A stretch of 64,000 nucleotides of DNA from an uncultured Bacteroidales bacterium (lineage in GTDB: Bacteria > Bacteroidota > Bacteroidia > Bacteroidales > UBA932), in contig CAMYYI010000008.1 in NCBI GenBank assembly GCA_947303465.1, positions 1-64,000 of the forward strand, read 5' to 3'. A model generated the notes under the pieces. It was not told the origin of the DNA and ran no database searches. It saw nothing but the letters and a program-made list of their open reading frames with translations. Position 1 is the first letter of the stretch, and each line of letters begins with the position of its first letter. The translations under genes and the position numbers were made by a program. This document shows positions 16,584 to 25,674 of this stretch, one piece after another.

Positions 16584-17701
16584 AGTGTCTTGTAAAAACC
16601 GGTTATTCCCTTGCAGAATTCGGACCATGTCAGGCGTTTCTTCTCCGTCAATATGTTGGAAACGAATTTTTCCCTGAGTCCGGGCGTGTCGAAGAATCGC
16701 AGTATCCCTTCACGCACGCAGCCTGCTTCGGCCTTGTCTACCACCATTCCGGTGCCCTTGCCTTCCACGCTGCGGCGCAGGGAACCGGTATCTGTGACTA
16801 TCATGGGGACCTCGAACCAGGTGGCCAGGGCTCCGACTCCGCTCTGGGTGGCGCTGCGGTAGGGCAGCACAACTGCGTCTGCGGCAGAGAAGTAAAGACC
16901 GACTTCCGGGTCCGGTATGTATTTCTCTACCAGCTTGATGCGTTCCCTGTTGGGGTTGGTTTCAATGGCTTTTGCATATTCGGAGAAATCTCCGTAGGCC
17001 TCTCCTGCGATGAGCAGCTGGTAGTCTTCCGGCAGGCCTCCGAATGCTTCGAGAAGAATGTCCAGCCCCTTGTATTTGCGTATGAGGCCAAAGAACAGCA
17101 GGGTTTTGCGTCCGCTGTCCAGGCCAAGGATGCCTTCGGCTTCCGAACGCGGAATCCTGTCCCCGAAATGGGTATAGACGGGATGGGGGAGGACGGTGTA
17201 ACGGGCGTCCGGCTTCCATTTGAGCAGGTCTGCCGCGACCTCGTCACTGAGGGTGATGCAGCCGTCAACAGCTTTCAGGAACCAGCATGTCAGGGGCTTG
17301 TCGAAAAAATGGCTCTCGTGAGGTATCACGTTGTCCATCACGGCGATAACCTTGCAGCTGCCGCCCAGATGACGGGCTACGGAGCCCAGCGAAGGGGCGA
17401 ACCAGGACATCCAGTAACGGACTATCAGCAGGTCTGCACCCCATTTGCGAATTGCCCTGGCGGTCTTGCGCCAGGAAAAAGGATTGACCGTACTCAGCAG
17501 AGCCTCGGACTCCACGGGTACGGCCGTATCTCCTTCCGCCACGTACTGTGTCTTGCCGGGGAAGAGCAGCTTGGGATACTGTACGGTAAAGTTAAAGGCC
17601 TTTACAGTATGCTCCTTGCCCAGCTCGGCAAGCATGCTTGCGTTGAACTGGGCAACTCCTCCTCTGAAAGGATAGAAACAGGACAGTATGGCGATTTTCA
17701 A
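16580..17701 (-). CDS. Glycosyltransferase, GT4-like
   Basis: A 373-residue GT-B-fold enzyme. The N-terminal domain begins ILSCFYPFRGGVAQFNASML, with the glycine-rich acceptor-site loop. The C-terminal nucleotide-sugar domain has KTLLFFGLIRKYKGLDILLEA and the ADAVVLPYRSATQSGVG segment corresponding to the donor-binding E/Q-x7-E region. The sugar and acceptor cannot be determined. The gene lies 6 nt after the Skp-like lipoprotein gene and is coupled to the binding-protein-like gene, so an envelope glycan role is likely but inferred. Confidence 0.85.
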   Translation of the reverse strand: MKIAILSCFYPFRGGVAQFNASMLAELGKEHTVKAFNFTVQYPKLLFPGKTQYVAEGDTAVPVESEALLSTVNPFSWRKTARAIRKWGADLLIVRYWMSWFAPSLGSVARHLGGSCKVIAVMDNVIPHESHFFDKPLTCWFLKAVDGCITLSDEVAADLLKWKPDARYTVLPHPVYTHFGDRIPRSEAEGILGLDSGRKTLLFFGLIRKYKGLDILLEAFGGLPEDYQLLIAGEAYGDFSEYAKAIETNPNRERIKLVEKYIPDPEVGLYFSAADAVVLPYRSATQSGVGALATWFEVPMIVTDTGSLRRSVEGKGTGMVVDKAEAGCVREGILRFFDTPGLREKFVSNILTEKKRLTWSEFCKGITGFYKTL

Positions 17702-17707
17702 TCAGCG

Positions 17708-18310
17708 TCAGTCTTTCTTCTCGGATTTGCTCTTGACGTATGCTGCGTTGAGGCCTTCGAGAATGTCGTCGGTAATGTCAAGCGAAGGGTCTGCAGTGAC
17801 CACGGGGGCGGGCAGGATGTCACCCTGGGTGGTGAGTATCATGGCGTAGCCCTTCTCTGCGTTGTATTCATCAATGAAAGTCTTGATGGCATCTGCAATC
17901 TGGTTCATCATGACCTGCTGCTCCTCCGCAATTTCCTGCTGCTTCTGGGCGGCATACTGGTTGAAGCTGTTCTGCTGCTCCTGGAGCTTCTTGTACTGGA
18001 TCTCGGCTACGGACTGGGTCATGAGGCCCTTGTTGATCTTATCCTGGAAGGTCTTGGTGTCCTTCTCCAGCTTGGTTCCGCGGCGGTTCACCTCCTGGTT
18101 GATGCTGTTGACCTTGGTCTCAGCAACGCTGCGCAGGTCGTTGGCCATGTCGTATTCGTTTAATACCCTGTCGAGGTCGAAATACACGATGGAACCTGCT
18201 GCGGCCACGCTTTCACCTTCGGTATTGGCGGCGGGAGCGTTATTGTTGTTGCAGCTTGTGAGAGCAGTGAGAATAACAGTGGCGAAGACGCCTGCAATAA
18301 TCTTTTTCAT
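17708..18310 (-). CDS. OmpH/Skp-like periplasmic chaperone, lipoprotein form
   Basis: A 200-residue protein of the OmpH/Skp family, which holds unfolded outer-membrane proteins in the periplasm. The signal peptide ends in a lipobox LTSC with Cys20, unlike classical soluble Skp. It is followed by an Asn-rich linker, the strand IVYFDLDRVLNEYD, a long Gln/Lys-rich coiled coil (about 60-150), and the closing YAMILTTQGDILP strand. A second family member, without a lipobox, is at 23247-23810 behind bamA. It has its own -7 box just upstream. Confidence 0.87.
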   Translation of the reverse strand: MKKIIAGVFATVILTALTSCNNNNAPAANTEGESVAAAGSIVYFDLDRVLNEYDMANDLRSVAETKVNSINQEVNRRGTKLEKDTKTFQDKINKGLMTQSVAEIQYKKLQEQQNSFNQYAAQKQQEIAEEQQVMMNQIADAIKTFIDEYNAEKGYAMILTTQGDILPAPVVTADPSLDITDDILEGLNAAYVKSKSEKKD

Positions 18311-18344
18311 CTTTTATCTTTTTGTTTTCTTATAATGCAGAATG

Positions 18345-18352
18345 CAAATGTA
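18345..18352 (-). promoter_or_regulatory. Promoter -7 box for the Skp-like lipoprotein operon
   Basis: Minus-strand TACATTTG fits TAnnTTTG and lies in the 43-bp gap after pdxJ, 34 nt before the ATG at 18310. It may give the downstream genes a start independent of pdxJ. Confidence 0.45.
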
Positions 18353-18353
18353 A

Positions 18354-19073
18354 CTATTTTTTCCGAATCTCTTCAAGGTAGGACTTTATTGTGCTTTCCA
18401 GGCCCATGTAGAGGGCGTCGCATATAATCGCATGGCCTATTGAAACTTCGTCCGTCCATGGAATGGTATGAATGAAAAAAGCCAGGTTGTCCAGATTAAG
18501 GTCGTGCCCCGCGTTGAGTCCCAGGCCGCATTCACGCGCTGCCTGTGCGGCTTTCAAATAGGGGGCCACCGCAGCGGCGGGGTCCTTGGGGTAGCGCCCG
18601 GCGTAGGCTGCCGTGTACAGCTCCACCCTGTCGGCTCCGCAGGCCGCCGCTCCGCGAACCATTTCCGGGTCCGGATCCACGAAAACCGACACCCGTATCC
18701 CGGCCTCTTTGAAAAGGGCGCAGGTGCGTGTTAAAAAGTCCCGGTTGCGTATTGTGTCCCAGCCGGCATCGGAGGTGATGGCATCCTCCGCATCCGGAAC
18801 CAGGGTCACCTGGTCCGGGCGCACCTGCAATACCAGTTCGCAGAAGCGGGGGATAGGATTGCCCTCTATGTTGAACTCGGTAGTAATCAGTGGTTTGAGA
18901 GCCGTTACATCGGAGTATCTAATATGTCTTTCGTCCGGTCTCGGATGAACTGTTATGCCCTGGGCTCCGAAGCGCTCGCAGTCCCGTGCGGCCTTGAGTA
19001 CGTCCGGCATGTTGCCGCCGCGTGCGTTGCGCAGCGTTGCAACCTTGTTTATGTTGACGCTAAGTCTTGTCAT
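18354..19073 (-). CDS. pdxJ: Pyridoxine 5'-phosphate synthase PdxJ
   Basis: Condenses 1-deoxyxylulose 5-phosphate with 3-amino-1-hydroxyacetone 1-phosphate to make pyridoxine 5'-phosphate. The 239-residue TIM barrel is full length. It shows the N-terminal [17 protein letters not shown], the active-site [13 protein letters not shown] (about 39-51), NIEGNP, the [13 protein letters not shown] segment near the C-terminus, and [14 protein letters not shown]. It is the first gene of the long minus-strand run and diverges from nadK across 43 bp. Its -7 box ends 5 nt before the start codon. Confidence 0.97.
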   Translation of the reverse strand: MTRLSVNINKVATLRNARGGNMPDVLKAARDCERFGAQGITVHPRPDERHIRYSDVTALKPLITTEFNIEGNPIPRFCELVLQVRPDQVTLVPDAEDAITSDAGWDTIRNRDFLTRTCALFKEAGIRVSVFVDPDPEMVRGAAACGADRVELYTAAYAGRYPKDPAAAVAPYLKAAQAARECGLGLNAGHDLNLDNLAFFIHTIPWTDEVSIGHAIICDALYMGLESTIKSYLEEIRKK

Positions 19074-19078
19074 AACTG

Positions 19079-19086
19079 CAAATATA
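19079..19086 (-). promoter_or_regulatory. Promoter -7 box for pdxJ
   Basis: Minus-strand TATATTTG, an exact TAnnTTTG, ends 5 nt upstream of the pdxJ ATG (19073). The predicted transcript would start at or within a few bases of the start codon. Confidence 0.6.
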
Positions 19087-19099
19087 TCAAAAAATGTGC

Positions 19100-19107
19100 T
19101 AAATTTG
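19100..19107 (+). promoter_or_regulatory. Promoter -7 box for nadK
   Basis: TAAATTTG matches TAnnTTTG and ends 9 nt before the nadK ATG at 19117. No properly spaced TTTG is seen. It is back to back with the pdxJ promoter. Confidence 0.5.
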
Positions 19108-19116
19108 AAGCCTGAT

Positions 19117-19929
19117 ATGAAACTATCATATTATATACAGGACAGCCGTCTGGAACTCGACCCCAAGGTGCTAGGTCTGCTGGCCGAACTGGGTGCCGCC
19201 GGCTTCGATGTGTGCCCCGTAAGTGCTGCCGGCGAGGTCCAGGAAGGGACGGAAATGCTGCTGAGTTTCGGCGGCGACGGTACTTATCTGGCGGCCGCTG
19301 CAATGGCTACTGAACTGGACCTGCCAGTACTGGGGGTCAACTTCGGCCGTCTGGGCTTTCTGTCGGAAAACAAACCCGAGGACGTCACTCCGGCTCTGCA
19401 GCGGGGGGACTATTACGTGGAAAAGCGCGGCATGCTGTGTGCGGAAGGGTGGTGCAGTGCAGACGGTCCCCAGCTGGCGCTGAACGAGATATGTGTGCTT
19501 CGCGAGGGCGCTGCAATGCTGGGAATAAACGTGAGCGTAGATTCCCGGCCTCTCCCGACCTATTGGGCGGACGGCCTGCTGGTTGCCACCAGTTCCGGTT
19601 CCACGGCGTATGCACTGAGTGCCGGCGGCCCTATCTGCATGCCGGATGCAAGAGTCCTGATCATAGCGCCGGTGGCTCCTCACAACCTGAATGTGCGTCC
19701 ACTGGTCGTCCCCGATACCGCAGACATACGCCTGTCTTTCCGCTCCCGCGACTCCAGGGTGCGGCTGAGCGTGGACAACCGGGCTTATGACATACCGGCC
19801 GATTCATCCGTCAGCGTACATGCCGTGCCCGAGGCCCTTAAGCGAGTGGTTCTCGGCGGCTCAAATTTCATAGAGGCTCTCCGCGCCCGTCTTCTCTGGG
19901 GCGGGGACGTCCGAAACATGAATCAATAA
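19117..19929 (+). CDS. nadK: NAD kinase
   Basis: Phosphorylates NAD to NADP. Start 19117 ([11 protein letters not shown]) is chosen: longer readings would run into pdxJ and contain no conserved sequence. The 270 residues hold the [11 protein letters not shown] motif with the catalytic Asp (about 48-58), [10 protein letters not shown], the NE motif in [11 protein letters not shown], and [16 protein letters not shown]. It heads the nadK-uppS-bamA-skp series, which is common in Bacteroidota. Two bases separate it from uppS. Confidence 0.95.
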   Translation: MKLSYYIQDSRLELDPKVLGLLAELGAAGFDVCPVSAAGEVQEGTEMLLSFGGDGTYLAAAAMATELDLPVLGVNFGRLGFLSENKPEDVTPALQRGDYYVEKRGMLCAEGWCSADGPQLALNEICVLREGAAMLGINVSVDSRPLPTYWADGLLVATSSGSTAYALSAGGPICMPDARVLIIAPVAPHNLNVRPLVVPDTADIRLSFRSRDSRVRLSVDNRAYDIPADSSVSVHAVPEALKRVVLGGSNFIEALRARLLWGGDVRNMNQ

Positions 19930-19931
19930 TT

Positions 19932-20612
19932 ATGGAATCTTTGTCAAAGCTTCCCGTACACGTCACCTTCATAATGGACGGCAACGGCCGTTGGGCCCGC
20001 CAGAGAGGCAAGGAACGTGTCGAGGGTCATTTCGAGGGGGTGGAAAGCGTGCGTGCGGTTATGCAGACCAGCCATGAGCTGGGCATCAGGTACATCTCCT
20101 TCTTCGCTTTTTCAGAAGAGAACTGGAACCGTTCCGAGGCCGAAGTGACTGCGCTTATGGGATTGATGCTCAGGGCGATGGAAAAGGAACTCCCGACCTT
20201 CATCGGGAACGGGGTGCGCTTCCGGGTAATAGGGAACCGGGCACGTCTTTCAGAGGAACTGAATGCAACTATAGACCGTATAGAGGCCAGCACCGCCGGG
20301 GGCTCCCACATGACCATAATCATCTTCCTGAGCTACAGCGGCAAATGGGATATCCAGCAGGCGGCGGAGCGCATGGCGGAAACCGGTGGAAGGAAGATAG
20401 AAGATTTCCTGGCCACCGCAGGAATTCCCGATCCGGACTTGATGATACGCACTTCCGGCGAGCAGAGAATAAGCAATTACATGCTGTGGCAACTTGCATA
20501 TACGGAATTTGTGTTCACAGATACACTTTGGCCTGATTTTAGAAAGCAAGAGTATCTGGCCGCTCTGGAAGAGTATGCTTCCCGGGACAGACGTTTCGGA
20601 AAAGTCAAATAA
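19932..20612 (+). CDS. uppS: Undecaprenyl diphosphate synthase UppS
   Basis: Cis-prenyltransferase that makes the C55 lipid carrier used for peptidoglycan and other envelope glycans. The 226 residues are slightly short but complete. They show FIMDGNGRWARQRGK (catalytic Asp, about 12-26), the YISFFAFSEENWNR segment, and DLMIRTSGEQRISNYMLWQL with the conserved Arg residues that bind pyrophosphate. It lies 2 nt after nadK. The bamA promoter overlaps its 3' end. Confidence 0.97.
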   Translation: MESLSKLPVHVTFIMDGNGRWARQRGKERVEGHFEGVESVRAVMQTSHELGIRYISFFAFSEENWNRSEAEVTALMGLMLRAMEKELPTFIGNGVRFRVIGNRARLSEELNATIDRIEASTAGGSHMTIIIFLSYSGKWDIQQAAERMAETGGRKIEDFLATAGIPDPDLMIRTSGEQRISNYMLWQLAYTEFVFTDTLWPDFRKQEYLAALEEYASRDRRFGKVK

Positions 20613-20617
20613 TTCCG

Positions 20618-20625
20618 TATATTTG
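20618..20625 (+). promoter_or_regulatory. Promoter -7 box for bamA
   Basis: TATATTTG matches TAnnTTTG. TTTC at 20594-20597, 20 bp upstream and inside the end of uppS, could act as a weak -33 element. The bamA ATG is 18 nt downstream. Confidence 0.55.
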
Positions 20626-20643
20626 CGGTCTTATAGCTAGAAG

Positions 20644-23235
20644 ATGACGAAAAGATTAATAGTTGTCCTTTTGATGTTGTCGGGTTTGTGCTCCGCCCTC
20701 CGGGCGCAGGACAGCCAGGTGGAGATAGATTACACGCATCCCAGGAAATATGTCGTGGGGGGCGTGAGCGTAGAGGGCAACAGCTATTTCAGCTCGTCCC
20801 AGATAATTCAGCTCACCGGCCTTCAGAAAGGTATGGAGCTTACGGTTCCCGGTGACGACGTGGCCGGAATAGTCAAGCGTCTCTGGCTGCAGCGTTATTT
20901 CGAAGACGTCTCCCTGGTCATAGACCATCTCAGCGAGAACGCAGATTCCGCATATTTCAAGATTGTCATCAAGGAACGTCCCAGGGTATCCCGCTGGACC
21001 TTCTCCGGCATCAAGTCCGGAGACAAGAAGGAACTGCAGGACCGCCTGAACCTGCGAAGGGGCGGAGAATTCTCGGAGTACGTGGAGAAAACTTCTTCCG
21101 ACATCATCAAGCGTTATTTCGCCGAAAAGGGATTCCTGAATGCCGTGGTCAAGGCCGAGGTGCAGAAGGATACCATAGTCAAGAACGCCATACGCGTGAA
21201 CTTCGACATCGACAGGGGAGAGAAGGTTCGCATCAAGGACATCAACTTCATAGGGAACGACCATGTGAGCGACTTCAAGCTCGCACGTTCCATGAAGAAG
21301 ACCAAGTCCAACAAGATTTACAACTTCTTCAATAGCAAGAAGTTCAACGAGAAGGAGTACATCAACGACAAGAAGTCGGTGATTTCCGCCTTCAACGAGG
21401 CCGGCTACCGCGACGCACGCCTGGTACGTGACTCCATCTATTACGTCGAACCCAAGAAACTGGCCATAGACCTGGTATTCGAAGAGGGTGACAAATACTA
21501 TTTCCGGGACATCAGCTGGACTGGCAACTCCGTCTATCCTACAGACGCATTGAACGAGGTCCTTCAGGTGAAGAAGGGCGATGTTTACGACGTGGTTACC
21601 ATGGAGAAACGCCTTTTCGGAGGCGGCAAGCAGAACGAGATGGACGTTTCCAAGCTCTATCGCGACTACGGCTATCTGTTCTTCAGCGTTACGCCCGTCG
21701 AGACCAATATCCAGAACGACTCCGTGGATGTGGAACTGCGTATCTCCGAAGGCAAGCAGGCTACTCTCAACAACATAGTCATCAACGGCAACGACCTTAC
21801 CAGCGAGCGTGTAGTGCGCCGGCAGGTCTTTACCCGTCCAGGCTACCTGTTCCGCCAGTCCGATTTCGAGAGATCCATACGAGAAATCGCCTCCCTGGGA
21901 CAGTTCGATCCCGAGGCCATCGCCGACCCCGCCACCGGCTACTCCATCATCCCCAACCAGCTTAACAACACCGTAGATATCGTCTACAACGTTACCGAGA
22001 AACCTTCCAGCCAGCTGGAGCTTTCCGGAGGATGGGGCGCCAACACCTTCGTGGCCACCGTGGGCGTAAGCTTCAACAACTTCTCCACCAGGAGGCTGTT
22101 CGACAAGAGCGCCTGGCGGCCTGTGCCTCTCGGAGACGCCCAGAACCTGTCTTTCCGCTTCCAGACCAACGGCAAGTACTATACGGCCCTTACCGCCAAC
22201 TTCAGCGAACCCTGGCTGTTCGGAAAGAAGCCTACGTCTCTCAACCTTTCCGGATATTATACCCGCTACACCAACTCCAACCTTTGGCTCGGCATACTTA
22301 GCAACGACCAGCAGATGGAGGTGTTCGGTGCGGCGGCATCCCTGGGTAACCGCCTGAAATGGCCGGACAACTACTTCGTGCTGTATAACGGCCTTAGCTG
22401 GCAGACCTACAGGCTCAAGAACTGGTCCGGCTACGGTTTCATCTTCGATACCGGTGTATCCAACAACATAAGCTATACCGTCAACCTGTTGCGTAATTCT
22501 ACGGACCAGCAGATTTATCCCCGTTCCGGGTCCGACTTCTCGCTGTCCCTGGCGCTTACCCCTCCTTTCTCGCTGTTCCGCAACTTCGATTACGGCCCCG
22601 ACGGGCAGAAGATTACATCCCGCGACGGAAAGCCTATCGGCTGGCAGGACGTGCAGTATGACAACTGGACGGTGCAGCAGCGTTACAGGTGGATTGAGTA
22701 CCACAAGTGGAAGCTCTCGGCTGCAACCTACAGCAAGCTGGTCGGAGATCTGGTGCTAATGACCAGGGCCCAGTTCGGTTATCTGGGCTTCTACAACCGC
22801 AACTGGGGTTATTCCCCCTTCGAGGGTTTCCTCGTGGGCGGTGACGGCATGTCCGGATACATGACCTACGGTACTGAGATCGTATCTCTCCGCGGTTACG
22901 AGAACTACAGTCTCACCCCTCAGAAGATTACTCCTTACAATACTTCCGGTTCCGCTTATGCCGGCAACGTTTACGACAAGTTCACCATAGAACTGCGTTA
23001 TCCCGTCATACTCCAGCCTTCATCCACCATCTTCGTGCTTGGATTCCTCGAGGGAGGTAACTGCTGGAGCGACATCAGGGATTTCAATCCTTTCCAGATC
23101 AAGCGCAGCGCCGGTGTCGGCGTGCGTATCTTCCTGCCGATGATTGGCCTCCTTGGCGTCGACTGGGGCTACGGCTTCGACGACGCGGATCACGGAGGCA
23201 GTCAATTCCACTTTGTTATAGGACAACAATTTTAA
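20644..23235 (+). CDS. bamA: Outer-membrane protein assembly factor BamA
   Basis: Omp85-family pore that folds and inserts beta-barrel proteins. The 863 residues begin with a signal peptide (about 1-22, SALRAQ). POTRA domains follow through about residue 430, each with the pattern of a GNxxx strand and Gly-rich turn, for example INFIGNDHVSDFKLARSM and ISWTGNSVYPTDALNEVL. The rest is a 16-strand barrel. The C-terminal half contains FLVGGDGMSGY, the G-G-D-x-x-x-G-like motif of the family, and it ends in an aromatic strand, HFVIGQQF. It is followed 11 nt later by a skp gene, and bamD is in the neighbouring operon. Confidence 0.96.
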   Translation: MTKRLIVVLLMLSGLCSALRAQDSQVEIDYTHPRKYVVGGVSVEGNSYFSSSQIIQLTGLQKGMELTVPGDDVAGIVKRLWLQRYFEDVSLVIDHLSENADSAYFKIVIKERPRVSRWTFSGIKSGDKKELQDRLNLRRGGEFSEYVEKTSSDIIKRYFAEKGFLNAVVKAEVQKDTIVKNAIRVNFDIDRGEKVRIKDINFIGNDHVSDFKLARSMKKTKSNKIYNFFNSKKFNEKEYINDKKSVISAFNEAGYRDARLVRDSIYYVEPKKLAIDLVFEEGDKYYFRDISWTGNSVYPTDALNEVLQVKKGDVYDVVTMEKRLFGGGKQNEMDVSKLYRDYGYLFFSVTPVETNIQNDSVDVELRISEGKQATLNNIVINGNDLTSERVVRRQVFTRPGYLFRQSDFERSIREIASLGQFDPEAIADPATGYSIIPNQLNNTVDIVYNVTEKPSSQLELSGGWGANTFVATVGVSFNNFSTRRLFDKSAWRPVPLGDAQNLSFRFQTNGKYYTALTANFSEPWLFGKKPTSLNLSGYYTRYTNSNLWLGILSNDQQMEVFGAAASLGNRLKWPDNYFVLYNGLSWQTYRLKNWSGYGFIFDTGVSNNISYTVNLLRNSTDQQIYPRSGSDFSLSLALTPPFSLFRNFDYGPDGQKITSRDGKPIGWQDVQYDNWTVQQRYRWIEYHKWKLSAATYSKLVGDLVLMTRAQFGYLGFYNRNWGYSPFEGFLVGGDGMSGYMTYGTEIVSLRGYENYSLTPQKITPYNTSGSAYAGNVYDKFTIELRYPVILQPSSTIFVLGFLEGGNCWSDIRDFNPFQIKRSAGVGVRIFLPMIGLLGVDWGYGFDDADHGGSQFHFVIGQQF

Positions 23236-23246
23236 AGTTTGATAAT

Positions 23247-23810
23247 ATGAAAAAGATTCTTTTGGTTGCCGCTTTGGCAATGATGAGCGCAGGGGCTTTT
23301 GCCCAGCAGAAGTTCGCCCATGTCAACTTCTCCGAACTGGTGCAGTTGATGCCTGAGGCAGACCAGGCACGCACCACCATGGACGCTTCCAGCAAGGAGG
23401 CAAACGAGACTTACCAGGCCATGGCAGATGAGTTCAATACAAAATATCAGCAGTACCAGCAGAAGGCTGCCACCTGGACACAGGCGATTCGCGAGACCAA
23501 GGAGAAGGAACTGACTGATATCCAGCAGCGTATCCAGGAATTCCAGCAGACGGTTCAGGCCGAGCTTCAGCAGCAACAGCAGCAGCTGATGGCTCCCATT
23601 TACCAGAAGGCCCAGGAGGCGGTGGAGAAGCTCGCCAAGGAAGGCGGTTACATCTATGTGATCGACCAGACCAGCGCCCTTTACATCGATCCTGCACAGA
23701 GTACGGACCTTACACCGGCTGCGCGCAAAGCTCTCGGAATCCCCGATGACAGGACTCTCGAGTCCCTCCAGAAAGAACTTCAGGCCAAAGCCGAAGCACA
23801 AGTTCAATAG
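23247..23810 (+). CDS. OmpH/Skp-family periplasmic chaperone
   Basis: Soluble form of the Skp/OmpH chaperone, 187 residues with a cleavable signal peptide (about 1-20, SAGAFAQ). The strand KFAHVNFSELVQLMPEA opens the fold, a Gln-rich coiled coil spans about 60-125 (many QQQ and QAELQQ stretches), and YIYVIDQTSALYID closes the body. It binds unfolded outer-membrane proteins on the way to BamA, which is encoded just upstream. It is a paralogue of the lipoprotein form at 17708-18310. Confidence 0.92.
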   Translation: MKKILLVAALAMMSAGAFAQQKFAHVNFSELVQLMPEADQARTTMDASSKEANETYQAMADEFNTKYQQYQQKAATWTQAIRETKEKELTDIQQRIQEFQQTVQAELQQQQQQLMAPIYQKAQEAVEKLAKEGGYIYVIDQTSALYIDPAQSTDLTPAARKALGIPDDRTLESLQKELQAKAEAQVQ

Positions 23811-23830
23811 TATTTTACAAGCCACATAAA

Positions 23831-25672
23831 ATGCAACACAAAGTCGTTGACTTAAAGGATGTTGTGATCAGGTTCGCCGGAGACTCGGGAGATGGTATGC
23901 AGCTCACCGGGTCTCTTTTCGCAGATATGTCTGCGATTTACGGTAACGGCCTGGCCACCTTCCCCGATTTTCCCGCCGAGATACGTGCGCCACACGGCAC
24001 CGTGTCCGGCGTTTCCGGTTTCCAGGTACACATAGGTTCCGAGGGAGTAGAGACCCCCGGCGATTTCTGCGACCTGCTTGTCGCAATGAACCCGGCCGCG
24101 CTCAAGTCCAATGCCAAATGGTGCAAGCCTACGGCCATGATACTGGTAGACGGCGATGCCTTCGACGAAAAAGGCATGTCCCGCGCAGGCTTCGAGACCG
24201 ACGATCCCTTTACTGAACTTAAGGTCGAGGACCGTACGCTTATTGTCGCACCCATAACCACCCTCACACAGGAGTCTTTGAAAGACAGCGGACTGGACCC
24301 GAAAACCGTGCTCAAGTGCAAGAATATGTTCACTCTCGGCATGGCCTGCTACATCTACAGCCGTCCGTTGGAATACATATACCAGTATCTTGAGCGCAAG
24401 TTCTCCAAGAAGCATCCGGAACTCATCGAGCCTAATAAAAAGGTCTTGAACGACGGCTTCAACTATGCCGCCAATATACAGGCTATCCCCAACACCTATA
24501 CTGTTGCTCCTTCAAAGAACAAGAAGCCCGGCACCTACCGTAACATCACCGGTAACCAGGCCACTGCATGGGGATTGCTTGCCGCATCCGAGAAATCAGG
24601 CCTGCCGCTCTTCTGCGGTTCCTATCCAATTACTCCCGCGACGGCTATCCTGGAGGAACTTGCGATACACAAGAGCTTGGGCGCCAAGACTTTGCAGGCA
24701 GAGGACGAGATAGCCGGAATATGCACTGCCATAGGCGCCAGCTACGCCGGCAACCTGGCAGTTACCACAACTTCCGGTCCCGGCCTTTCGCTCAAGACGG
24801 AGGCTCTCGGCCTGGCCGTTATGGCAGAACTGCCGCTCGTGGTGGTGGACGTTCAGCGCGGCGGCCCTTCCACCGGCCTCCCTACCAAGACCGAGCAGTC
24901 CGACCTTAACCAGGCACTCTATGGCCGTAATGGAGAATGCCCCATGCCCGTCATAGCAGCTCACTCACCGTCCAACTGCTTCGATGCTGCCTTTATGGCT
25001 GCCAAGATAGCGCTGGAGCATATGACTCCGGTGATGCTGCTTTCCGAGGGCTTCCTCGGCAACGGCAGCGAGCCCTGGAGAGTACCTGCAATGGCAGATT
25101 ATCCGGATATCAAGCCGCCGTTCGTGAACGGTATCCTGGCCGATGGAAACCGTTTCCAGCCTTTCGAGAGGGACCAGGAAACGCTTGTCCGCCGCTGGGC
25201 GATCCCAGGCCAGAAGGGCTTTGAGCACCGGGTGGGCGGTCTGGAGAAGAACCATGCCGGCGTGCTTTCCACGGACCCCGCCAACCATGAACTCATGGTG
25301 CGTGAGCGTGCAGAGAAAGTGGCGCGCGTCGCCAGGAAACTTCCCAAGCTTGAGATCCTCCGCGGCCCGTCTTCCGGCAAGCTGCTGGTAGTGGGCTGGG
25401 GCGGTACCTACGGCCACCTGCTCAATGCGGTGGAAGAAGTTGGAGATGCAGTCTCTTACGTACATTTCGACTATATCAACCCTCTTCCGTCGAATACTGC
25501 GGAGGTGTTTTCCGCTTTCGAAAAGATTCTGGTATGTGAGCTCAACAGCGGGCAGTTCGTGGGTTACCTGCGTGCCAGCATGCCTCAGTTCAATTACCTG
25601 CAGTACAATAAGGTCCAGGGACAGCCGTTCCTTGTGAGCGAACTCGTGGACGCAATCAAGAAGGAGATATAG
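23831..25672 (+). CDS. korA: 2-oxoacid:ferredoxin oxidoreductase, fused gamma-alpha subunit (KorA-like)
   Basis: Large subunit of a 2-oxoglutarate (or related 2-oxoacid):ferredoxin oxidoreductase that interconverts 2-oxoglutarate, CoA and succinyl-CoA. The 613 residues are a fusion of a gamma domain (about 1-195, starting VVIRFAGDSGDGMQLTGSL) and an alpha domain (about 225-613, with GNQATAWGLLAASEKSGLPL and FCGSYPITPATAI). TSGPGLSLK, VVVDVQRGGPSTGLPTKTEQ and the DL motif further support the family. The beta subunit follows 2 nt later. 2-oxoglutarate is preferred as substrate because gdhA is adjacent. Confidence 0.9.
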   Translation: MQHKVVDLKDVVIRFAGDSGDGMQLTGSLFADMSAIYGNGLATFPDFPAEIRAPHGTVSGVSGFQVHIGSEGVETPGDFCDLLVAMNPAALKSNAKWCKPTAMILVDGDAFDEKGMSRAGFETDDPFTELKVEDRTLIVAPITTLTQESLKDSGLDPKTVLKCKNMFTLGMACYIYSRPLEYIYQYLERKFSKKHPELIEPNKKVLNDGFNYAANIQAIPNTYTVAPSKNKKPGTYRNITGNQATAWGLLAASEKSGLPLFCGSYPITPATAILEELAIHKSLGAKTLQAEDEIAGICTAIGASYAGNLAVTTTSGPGLSLKTEALGLAVMAELPLVVVDVQRGGPSTGLPTKTEQSDLNQALYGRNGECPMPVIAAHSPSNCFDAAFMAAKIALEHMTPVMLLSEGFLGNGSEPWRVPAMADYPDIKPPFVNGILADGNRFQPFERDQETLVRRWAIPGQKGFEHRVGGLEKNHAGVLSTDPANHELMVRERAEKVARVARKLPKLEILRGPSSGKLLVVGWGGTYGHLLNAVEEVGDAVSYVHFDYINPLPSNTAEVFSAFEKILVCELNSGQFVGYLRASMPQFNYLQYNKVQGQPFLVSELVDAIKKEI

Positions 25673-25674
25673 CC

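Noticed and set aside
18955..19116. Longer N-terminus for NAD kinase
   Set aside because: The extra 54 residues run antisense through pdxJ and across both promoters; homology starts at MKLSYYIQ.
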